In this document: positions 48,101-60,000 of the stretch, piece after piece | Numbering within the stretch: position 1 is the first letter of the stretch | How the letters are laid out: every line of letters starts with the position of its first letter | From: Hemerocallis citrina | Lineage: Eukaryota; Streptophyta; Magnoliopsida; Asparagales; Asphodelaceae | NCBI GenBank assembly: GCA_017893485.1 | Contig: CM030362.1 | Location: 179,969,166-180,033,165 of the forward strand | Reading direction: 5' to 3' | DNA length: 64,000 bases | The notes under the pieces: model-generated | Seen by the model: only the letters and a program-made list of their open reading frames with translations | Told to the model about the DNA's origin: nothing | Database searches by the model: none | Made by a program: the position numbers and the translations under genes

Positions 48101-49359
48101 CTTTTAATGCCCATTAAGGACAGTCGACTGTTCAATCAGATCTGAAATCAAAGAGTTGTGGGTTTGGGTATAAAAATTCTTATTTAGATTCTATTTAATA
48201 TAGGTCGTTTTGCTGCCTATATAAGATGTTAGGGCTTCTCTAGGGTAAAGAAAAAGATTTAGGCTTTTTGAGGATTTCTAGGCTTTGATTGAGAGCGCTA
48301 TTATTGTAAACAGGGGAACCAATCTTGTGGCCTTGTGTGAAGAGATAGGTGAGTTTTGGGTTGAGAAAATTGTTGTTCTCCATTGTTTGAGGGAGCAATT
48401 GTTTTCCACCTTGTACTCTTCTCCTTAATGGTGGACTTTTTTTTATTAATAAAAAAAATAGTGGATTTTCTCTAGTTGTCTTCCAAAATATGGTGTTAGA
48501 TTTATTATTGTTTATTTTTCATCTTCGTTTATTGTACGGAAACTACGCATCAAAGGGGGAGTCGATTCAGATATAAATGTCCAAATTCGTTCAGATTCAT
48601 ATACGGATACAAATATCAAAACCAAAGCTTTTTAAAACTGGATCCGTGCAAAATTCACTCGGATAAGGATTATATATATATAAGGAATGCTCCATTGCAA
48701 ACCACTGAAGCCGTTGTTGGAAACAACAACTTCAGTATTAACATAACCGAAGTCGTTGTGCCCAACAACGGCTTCAGTGGTTTTCATACCCGTTTTCATG
48801 GGACCCGTTTGCAATGGAGCATTGCCCTATATATATATATTAACTAGTATAATGCACGTGCAATGCACGTGCGATGTATTTTTTAAAAATATGTATTATA
48901 CACGTGCGGTGCACGTGGGGAAAATAGGGAGGGGAATGAAAAGGGGGAAAAAACACGTGCGATGCACGTGCGATGTATTTTTTAAAAATATGTATTATAC
49001 ACGTGCGGTGCACGTGGAGAAAATAGTGAGGGGGAATGAAATGGACAAAAAAAATCTATGTATTATACACGTGCGTTGCACGTGGGAAAAATGGGGAGGG
49101 AGAATGAAAAGGACAAAAAAAAATCTACCAACACGTGTGCTGCACGTGTTGACACACATACACAAAAGAATAAAAAATTGTTTATTTGTTTGATAACCCC
49201 ATCTCTCCCATTATAATAGTTCATGATCTAACTAGATTACCTACAGAAACTGAATGATGAAGACCATATTCCACCTGAATAGTTTTGAATCCCAACAAAG
49301 ATAGGAATACCGAAGACAATTTATGCTTTTAGTCCTCAAGTTAACAAACAACTAATCAG

Positions 49360-49416
<57 letters not shown>

Positions 49417-52400
49417 GAGTGATCCAATGAGAAACATCTTAAAATGAGAAAATGAGAAACATTAATTCTAACCATTGGATTTGAGAGGATTGAGATGAAT
49501 GGCTCTAATTCATTTGGACTAGTAATTAAAAAACCGGTTTATTTTAACTAATCTATCAAAAAAAAACCAAAAAAAAAACTAACAATAAAAAACCGGGATA
49601 TATATATAATCTCTATCTCTAATATTATAATAGGAGAGTTGTCATTTGTAGACAACGTGTGATTTGTATGCATTCAACATCAATTATATCTACACCACAC
49701 AATTAGATTATATCTAACCCTAATGTAACTAAATCTCTTAATTAAATCTACACCACACAATTAGATCTAACCCTAACTTAACTAATTCCAAACCACATAT
49801 TCTAATTTCACCCCAACCTAATTAAACTCCAATTAATTATTTAAATAAATAAGAATTGTCTTCAAAGTTGCATCGCACGTGCAACTTTGTTTTTATATCG
49901 CACGTGCGATGTTGCATTAATCTACCAATGTAAAAACCAGGATTCATGGTAATTTTTATTATATTTATACTCTCGATTTTGTCCTAAATTAATATATTTT
50001 GGACTGAGTCGTTATCTAACCCTAATGTAATTCTTCCCCTCGTGCACAGCACGTGTATAATACTAGTATGGTTATAGTTGAAACAGTGAGTCTTCCACTC
50101 ACTTGCGAGTTAGATAATTTCTAGCATATTAATGAGAGGAGCCATTATATAAATGACTTGTTGGTCTTGGGGATAACATTGTTTTATTGTACCTTTTAGT
50201 ATATTATCTTCTTAAGAGGTTTGACCATTTGAGTAACAAGTACTAATTTTTATGGTTGACTAGAAAATGTCAGTTTACTATCGTTTTACTACGTCATAGA
50301 GGTCAATTGTTTATTTTGAAGAAATCAAACCTATAATTTGTTTGTTTGATTTTTTTTTTCTAGGAGGGCCCAATGAAAGCTAATTAATTGTTTTCAAGAA
50401 GTCCAAGACGGTTTTTTTTACAGATTACTAGTTGTTAAATTCTCATACAATTATTCTATAAGAAAGGGAGAGAGTGTATTCTATAGGAAAGGGAGAGAGT
50501 GTATGTATGAGATTTAATGTAAGTATTTAAATAAGATGTACAGCACAATTGTATAAGTTTGAACTCATAGAATACTTTTTCTAACAATTCTAAGTGCTCC
50601 AACTAATTATAATATACCTAACAACAACAATAACGACAAAGCCTTTTTCCCAACTAGTTGGGGTCGGTTACATGAATCCTGCTTTTTTATATCGCACGTG
50701 CAATGTTGCATAAATAAATATTTTATGTTCTTTCTTTGAAAGTCGTACATAATATTGATGAATATTAGGAGTTGCTGATCAAATTTTAGACTTTATATTG
50801 TCCAGTCAATATGTTCTCCTTGCTGCAAGTGGAATTTGAGGTTTTTTCAAGCCTGGGCCTGCTTATCTCTGAATTGTACATTAATTTGTAATCTCTTTGT
50901 TTCTATTGGAAAATTTTGTTTGGTTGATTGTTTGAAGTGGTATAGCCAGATTATTACTTTGTTAAAATAGTTATAAGGTATGATTTTTGTCTTCGCTACA
51001 TATTTTAGGAGTTGGTTCTTTGTCTTGAAAGGCCTAGAGTGCCTTGAATTTATTGGATTACACATGCTACATTTGGAGTCTGTTGGTACAATTTTCAAAT
51101 GGTTGCTTCAAGCTTAACTTGTTGAGTATAAATAGATCGAGGTGGTGTTAACTCTCAATTGTTTCCACAGAGTTTTCATGCTTGAATTTAAGATTATATT
51201 GTCTTATTAAGTTACTTTCTTAAGAACTGTTGTTGAAAAGTTTGATTCTGAGAATGAGTCTTTGTTCTGAGTATTGGTTCCACATTCAGTAGTTCTAGAT
51301 AAGTACTGCCAGGGAAGAACCAAAAGTCCATGACCTTTCTATTGTTCCTCATGTCACATAGTTAAAGTGCTTTATGTTATTCGATGTATTTCAACTCTTT
51401 ATGTATTTGGATGACAAAGTTGGGGCAAATCTCGAAATTTAGAGATTCTCGAAATCTAAAGAAGACGGTTGACTAACCCATAGGATTTGGCCGAAAAATT
51501 GAGGGGAAATGGCAAAACACAAAAAGAGGAATGCAGCTAGGAAGAGACAAAATGGTAGAATGGGTAAACTCCGATTTTTCTTCATGTGGGTAGAAAACAA
51601 ATAATTGAACAAATAGAGAGACTTTAAACCCAGCTCAAGTGAGAACACATCCTCACGCCTAATGTACAAAAACACTTAATTATATTTTGTTTGCACCTCT
51701 TTTATAGTTAAGTTACTAATCTTAGCACAAAAGTTGAAAGTTGAGGTAACTGAAGTCAACTCTCACCAAGTTGCAAGAAACTCAAGTTATCTTTCAAGTG
51801 GAAGTAGAGGTATGCAACTAGATCCTAAACACCTCTACCTCCACTTAAAAGATAGCTCATGTTATGATAACTTTACATCCAAACGAGCACTTGAGTACTA
51901 AGGCTGCATCTGTCTTTTTGCCCATCCTCTAACTAAGTGCAACACAATTCTACAACAAGCTTCTTCCAAATAATTAAAAAAACTCCCCACAAGCTCATCT
52001 ACCTTTTAACAGTTTAACAAAAAGCATTATTCCTTTAATTCAAGCCCTTAACCCAAACCCTCAACACCCAATCATTAACTGAGGCATACATGTTCGTACC
52101 AACTTCTCGTGTATTCTGTTTCATTATTTTCTCAGTTTCTCTTTAATGAAACACGATAGTTGTTTACCACCTCTTTGGCTAAAAAATAATTAATAAACTA
52201 ATTACCCTTTTGTATTTGATCTCTCTATAACTAATTTAGCTCCTACATATTATTGTCATCAAATTACAGTTGACTTTCTCTCACCATCTTCCCAGTATTT
52301 GTGTTAGATCTCTTTATTGTCACTAGTATATCGCACGTGCAATGCACGTCTACGTGCGATGCACGTGCGATATAATATATATTATATATATTATATATAA

Positions 52401-53610
52401 CATGCGATGTATTTTTTCCTGTTCTGTACAAGGCTCCCACAAACCTAATTTACTTCTAACCCTTATTATATCCATCCGAAACCACTTCATCCTTATCACA
52501 CTCGCACAGTCTCGTGCCTGCCTTGTACAGCAGTAACAGCACCACCCTAAGTCAAATTAATGAGAAGCCCTCCTTTACTCGAAACATTACAAATTAATCT
52601 TTTTTCATGTAAATCTCAAACATTCTCATAGAAACCCCTACAAGTTCTCACATTTTTGCAGGGACGAAGCTAGAAACTTTTCGCAGGAGGGTGTAGCTGA
52701 CAACAAATTCATAAATTGTTCCATTGGCAAAAAAAATCACAAATAATAGATATCATTTTGCATTGATCATTCATATATTTACAGTTGTCAAAAAATTACA
52801 TTTTTCTATCAAAAATTTACAACTGTAGAATATATATATATATAAACTTAAAAAGAAATTTTCGTGGATTATGACCATGGAGAGAGGGGTGAGGAGAGAG
52901 ACTGCCTTCTTCCCTCGGGAACTGAGCAAATCATATGCTCAGGTTCTTCGTCTTCCCCCACCCGCACGTCATCATGACAACCTCCAAATGCCTATTCGTA
53001 ACCCGCACCTGCCTAATCTCTCCTAAAAAACCTCACTCCATCATATCAACCCCACACTCATTAGGCCTCCAACCTTCAACCCTAGACCTGCCTACCAACC
53101 CAAACCCAAACCACTTCCAATATAACCCAACAAAAGTTCTTCAAAGTTGTCTACAAATGACAACCCCAACTCTCCCATTATAATAACTAGTATAATGAAC
53201 GTGCGATGCACGTGGAGGGGGAATGAAAAGGACAAAAAAGAAAAAAATCTAGTATAATGCACGTGCGATGCACGTGGAGGGGGAATGAAAAGGACAAAAA
53301 AAACTACTAACACGTGCGCTGCACGTGTTGACACACATACACCAAAGAATAAAAAATTGTTTATTTGTTTGTGAACCCCAACTCTCCCATTATAATAGAA
53401 TGCACGTGCGATGCACGTGGAGGGAGAATGAAAAGGACAAAAAAGAAAAAAATCTAGTATAATGCACGTGCGATGCACGTGGAGGGGGAATGAAAAGGAC
53501 AAAAAAAAACTTCTAACACGTGCGCTGCACGTGTTGACACACATACACCAAAGAATAAAAAATTGTTTATTTGTTTGTGAACCCCAACTCTCCCATTATA
53601 ATAGTTATAG

Positions 53611-53658
<48 letters not shown>

Positions 53659-54017
53659 CCATGATCGAGTGAGAACTCTTTTGGTAAGAACGACGTGAGA
53701 ACTTTTGTTTGGGACATTAGTTGAAAAATCTGAACTGTTCATTTTGATTTACATGACTAAAATAGTCTATATATGAGAAATCAAGTCGTTTGAGATTCGT
53801 TTGCCCATGCATTGAAGTGTCACAAATTGTATGGCTGAAAATTCGTTGTTTTTTAAAATGACATGATGCATGGATAAATGAATTTCAAATGACTTGATTT
53901 TATATTAAAAGACTAATTTGGTCATGTTAAATAATGTCAACGTTTAGGATCATCCATAGGATGGATAGGCGTGGATTTCTCACGAAGCTTATCGTGAGAA
54001 TTGTTCTCACCCGATCG

Positions 54018-54090
<73 letters not shown>

Positions 54091-57000
54091 GTAGCCCACA
54101 TAACTTTAGTTGTAACCCATTGGTTCTCTATTTAAGTTGTAACTTTATAGTGCTTGGGTGTGAATTTTGATCTTTTGTTTATTATGTCTAGGGTAAATTT
54201 TAGTTCGCACCAATGAGACCCTTTTTTTTTCTTAATCTCTACTTTTTAAACTTATTTTTATATATAGATACATTTAATATTTAGACTCTTTTGTATACCC
54301 CTCAAAGTTAAAATATTATTCATTAACCTCTTTTCTACCCATGGAATATATTAAAGTACAGTCATCCTTCATTTTATATTTTTAATACCTAAAGTACCCT
54401 TCTCTCTCTCTCTCTCTCTTCCCCCTCAACATACACATTCTTTTATTCGTTTCATTAGTTTTCATATGTTCTTCCTATCGACTATGATTTTCTTCTCAAT
54501 TAAAATTACTACTTACAATATTTTGTCATATACTGTCACATTTCCAAACTTTTGCCGCATCTATTTTATATAATATTGTTTTGATGTCCGAAATTCGTTG
54601 AATTCGATACACCATATCTGATTTGTATCTGTATCTGAAAATACATGTGTAGTGCCCCGAGTTCCACACACTGGGAGCTCGTGACACTTACCCAGAATCT
54701 TTACTTCAATGAGTACACAACACAGAAATCACAGGAAATTAGAAACTTACATTACAGAAGGAAACTATATCTTCCACTTGGATGCTTTCCGCAGCTCGAG
54801 TCCCCTGCTCCACGATCAGCAATCCTGCAATGAGCAAACTGTGAGTACGTCAGTTGAATACAACTGACGCAATGCGGATGAAACCCGAAATCTCCAAAAT
54901 CCTCAACAACCAATATTTGATGCAGAAGAAAAGAAACGTGAAGGTCCTACAAACATAAATGTCGGCGTATGTCATGACCTAGAATATAATGCACAACTCA
55001 TATGCACACCATGGTCTTAATCTAATGCAAATTTGATTTGAAAACATATGCATCCCATACTACATACTCCCCAAATCGAGTTCGTATTCACCAGATGATA
55101 GGGTTCAATCCCTCGCCATACTTCCTACTCTTGTACTCTTTCCTGTTTCTGACATTCATCTAGTAACTGATAGAGTCTGCATCACATGCGGTCCATTTCC
55201 GCTCCTGCAGTCGGATCGTGGTCCTTCTCCACTCTGAACGGCAGTGATCACCCTGTTCGTTCAGATCATGGTCCTTCTCTACTCCGATAGGATCGTGGTC
55301 CCTCTCCACTCCCAGTCAGGCTGGTAATCATCAGCTCTGCTAGAATCATGGTCGTTCTCCACTCCTGCCCCTACCAAAGTTATCATGAACATAAGGCGAA
55401 TCGATAGGGCCACCCCTACTCCGTCCAGAGACTTAGAGTTACACTCTTGCTCCTTGTTCGTATTGATAACCCAGAATATAGACGGAAGCTTAAGAATCCA
55501 TCTCCTAAGTTCCGACAGGACTTGTGACTTACGTCTGCATCCCGTTCTTATCACTAAATTCCAAACATTACCAGTCGAGACCACGTCGCACGTGTCCCAG
55601 ACGAGACGGTGCCGCACGTGTCCCCTTGACAGGTGAGTAGTACACGCCCAACTAGTGTCTGTCCTTACCAATCATCCTAAATTAATTTATTAATTCACCA
55701 ACTTACCCGATTCTATTTGCTTTATTCCACAACTTCTATTTTCTAAGTTAATTAAACTGTGCTCCTAGTTTCCACTTTCATCCTTCAGCTAGTTTACATA
55801 ACTAATTTGACTTAATTCACTAACTAGGTTCTAAGTGAATCCAACCTAGTTGAATCTCAACAAGTCTCATCATGATTTAGTTAGGGTTCAACCTAGCCTC
55901 CAATCATACTAAGAGTTGACCCACACATGCACCAAACTAGCGCGCTCAATGTGCACCACACTTCACAACAATTACGCATATAAGCATGCATAACCGTATT
56001 TCATCTAAAACTGCTTTCCACGATTATTAAAATTATTTCCATACTAGGTTATTACACACATGCGTATGTACTACCTCACATCCACATAATGGTAAATACC
56101 TTAGTTTGCAACTTATTCACAGGTGGTTAATTTCCTAGAATTCTTATTGTATATGTGCATTTAGACATTTCATCAAGCACTTTACATGCCAACTTTCCAT
56201 TGCAAAATTTCCATAACAAGACCCTAATTAAATTATGCATTCTCATATAATTGTCTTTGCGTTACAAGTTCTAGTAATGACATCGTCTCCTTTTTAACAA
56301 TTTCATCTACTACAATCTTCGTTCACTTTTTATTACTATTTTTCTAAACATGAGTTTTAGGCATACAACACTTCTAAGCATTTATGCTTCAATCTACTAG
56401 CAATTCCCACATCAAACAACGACTAAACTACTAATGAGAATTGACATACAACAATAAATCAACTAGTTTAGTAATAAGGCGAGGACACCTACCATGAATT
56501 TTTCTACTACTACAAGCATGATTTCTTCCACATAATAAATACTATAATTAGTGTGATCAAGCCATTTCACATATACACATACAACAATTTCTAGCAAATC
56601 ATCAATCATTAAATTCATAAATTGAACACAAAAGGAATGGCCACTTTGATTGTTTGCAAGCTTCAAGTTGCTATCTTCTCCTCCTTGCACCTTGATTCTT
56701 CCTTGACTTCTTGCTCTAATAATAGTAGTTTAATAGCAGTAGCAGTAAAGTAGTAAAAGTAGTGCAATAGTAGCAGTGCATTAGTAGTAGTCGGTAGTAA
56801 TAGTAGTTGTAGCAAGCAGTAGTAGTGCAGTAGTAGTACTGCAGTAGTAATAGTGAGTAGTAAGTAACAGTAATAGTAGTAAGTAGTAGTAGTTGAAGTA
56901 GTAAGTAGGTAGTGGGTAGTAGTAATAGTTGAAGTCGTAGGGTAGTAGTAGTAGAAGTTGAACAGCAATAGCAGCAGTATTAAACAGTAACATCAGTAGT

Positions 57001-60000
57001 AGTAGAAGTAACAACAGTAGTAGAAGTGAATATATAGAGAAAGGGGGGAAAGACAGCTGTCGGCCACTGCAGCCACTGCAGGAAGAAAGAAAGAAAGAGA
57101 GAAGTGGAGAGAAGTGTGGAATTGTCTAGGAAATGCTTAGGTGTCCACTTTTTTACATTTAACCCCCTTAGTTTTATGTAATTGCACTTAACCCCCAATT
57201 GTCTTTTGTTGGGCTGGGCTTCTTCTTTCTTTTTTTTTTTTTTTTTTGTAAACAATGTTTGGGCTTTAAGGCTAAAAAAATTTATTGCAATACTAATAGT
57301 ATAGGATAATAACTATGTATGATAAAGATAACAATAACAATGTATATGTATGTTCATTGTAAGAAATTTAGGGGTATTACAACATGGATATGATTTTTTT
57401 ACCAAGCCATATCCGTGTCTGCATCAGTATTCGTATTTGAAATGTGGATATGCATATGGTGTTGCCCATATCTCATCTGTATCCGGCCCTTATCCAACCC
57501 GAAAGCAACTTTAGTAGCTAGAGGTGTAGTGGGAAGGCATCAGGCTGTGGATTCATTCTCTGTGATGACAATCTAAAGGGAAACATTAGTCCACACATTT
57601 GTGGGTGGGTGCTGACACCGAAAGTTCATATTTATAATTTGGAAATAGGTACAATCCAAGCTCATTAAATGTGTACGTAAAATAGATATATGCATCAGCA
57701 CAAAATATTAGAGTTAGAATATAGATTAAAAAACAATGCAACAAAAAAAACAATCAGGAGTGGTGTAACATAAATGAAAACAAGTACGAAAAAGGAAACA
57801 TGTATATCTTACAAGTATATCCTGCATAAACCAGGCATATGATGCATCCGGATGTACAACCCAAAACACGGCAAACGCTATACAGAAAGGCAAAACCACC
57901 AGAGATACCACTGAAACCTTCTCAATGATGGGAAGATCACATTCCATCTCATCACATCCTTTAAATAGTCTGGTTCAAGTATTCTTTTAGCAAAAAATTG
58001 GTTGAGACATTAAAGACAATGATGTATATAGGAAATGAAGAATCGATACCTTGAAATTATTGCTACAATACAAGTATGGGTACCCTAGCAAATAAAAGAC
58101 AGATTAGCATAAGGGAGAAGGATAGCACCTACATGAATGTACTAAAACCAGCATAGATAAATACCGAGATACCACCAATGCAGAACATCACAATAAGAAC
58201 CCAGATAAACCATTTGCTCATAAAGTAGAATAAGATCAACAGGATAGCAGAAGCTGATATAAGAAAAATGATAGCTCCACTTGCTTGAATTTCTACTGAT
58301 TCATCACCATCTTCTACACTCTGGCTCCTGGGATGAGATGTATCCTTTGACGTCTGTTTAACATAGTATAGTAAGTACACCACTAGGAACCTCATTTTGT
58401 CATATTTAAAACTTAAAACAACTAGAATACCAATTACTTTCTGACCAAATTAATGAGTATGTACATGCGTTATATTAGCGATGATGTGCCTTGTGTACAT
58501 TAGATAATAATAGCCATTAAACGAACTTGTTATACAAAATAAAATCTAATAATCATGTATGCAAACTAGGAAGAAGTATTTAAAACATTGATTATGACTA
58601 ATATGAATGGTTGCAAAATAAATTCCATCTCCTCCAACCACAGTAATATAAGTCACATTGTACTTGAAAGTTAAGTACTATTAACTTCATTCTGTTACGA
58701 GGAACAGAAAGCCTCCTAGACTTGGTTAATAGTTCTGATATCAGCAATATTTTGAGGGTTTAATTGAGAAAAGGAGTTGGGGTCAAATGATGCATGCCTC
58801 AGATGCTGCAGACCAAAGGGAAGAAGAGATAATTGTCACCAAAGCCATCATCCACAAAAAAATCGCTGAGAAATCCAATATCCGCTTTTCTGGAGAATAC
58901 AGTAAAACATCCACTGCAAAAACGAAAAATTAATGACATCAAGAAAAAGTGGGAGAACTTCATATAGACAGGAACTAATAATGAATAGGTTTATTTATAA
59001 TTCGCAAACGAAAAGCCTTCTTAGGTAACCACATTCTTCTCCCTTCTCTAAAATATTATATAGAGTCAGTGGATGGCTAATCATCAAAGTCAATCTTCAA
59101 AATTTTCCTTCACTGTGAGTATTCAACGATCAAATTGAACAGTTAGCACTCCAAATAACATTTTTTCGTTTTAACCATCCAACTTAGATTGTACAAAAGA
59201 ACATCCTTCAAATCATATGTGGATGATGAATAACTGATAAAGATGTATTTTGGGAGTATTTCTTTCAATGATTGTTACATATATACTATTTGATGTATTC
59301 AGTAGTAGCATAAGTGAAATTGCTACCTTATCTTTTGGGTCTAAATGTTAAGCCCAACATCAGTAGATCAGTATCCACAAGTGTAAGGCATCAACCAAAC
59401 GTGAAAAGTATCAGTAGTAATTCATGTACAAAAAATAGGGTGTAGTTGTTCATTCACAAAGTGAGCACACTGGATACATATAATAATAACTCAATTAATT
59501 TGGAATTGCATTATCTCACACTGTCTATAATAAAAAATGTAAAGTCAAAGGTTAGTAATGAATCAAAATACAAAGTTCTCCAACTTATACAACGATGCAT
59601 CCCACACTTCCCAAAAAAAATACATTTTTGAGTTCTCTTGAGATGAATATACACATGAAAGTATACATATCCCAGCCTTCCATTAAGATTTTCCAATGGT
59701 TACCTGCTGAATCCCTTGAAGATAGCAGCAATGACAAAATTTTGAGGGGAAATGTGGGAAGAATGTCTCAAAATTAAATTGTAGACTTTGTGCATGTACA
59801 CCCCGAAAGATCAGGTTCAGCACTCACTGGTTAAGCTATTGTTTCTGTTATGTATAGGTGTAAAACCCTCAACCTTTACAACACCTTCAAAGTTTTGGTG
59901 CATTAGCAAGGTCTTTTGCATGGTATGAGAACAACCAAGGTTCAATTCCCACCCCATGGACATAATAAATTGCAGACTAAAATGAAATCTATGCTGTGCA

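Noticed and set aside
53092..53717. ORFs of 78-150 aa with repeated CARVR/HVRCTW-like words
   Set aside because: They are translations of the tandem Helitron termini, not proteins.
56463..57255. ORFs of poly-Leu/Tyr/Thr
   Set aside because: Translation of the imperfect trinucleotide repeat in the solo LTR at 54,648-57,381.
58129..58395. 88-aa continuous frame including SPPL residues
   Set aside because: Only 58,165-58,353 is exon; both ends run into intron, as shown by splice sites and phase.
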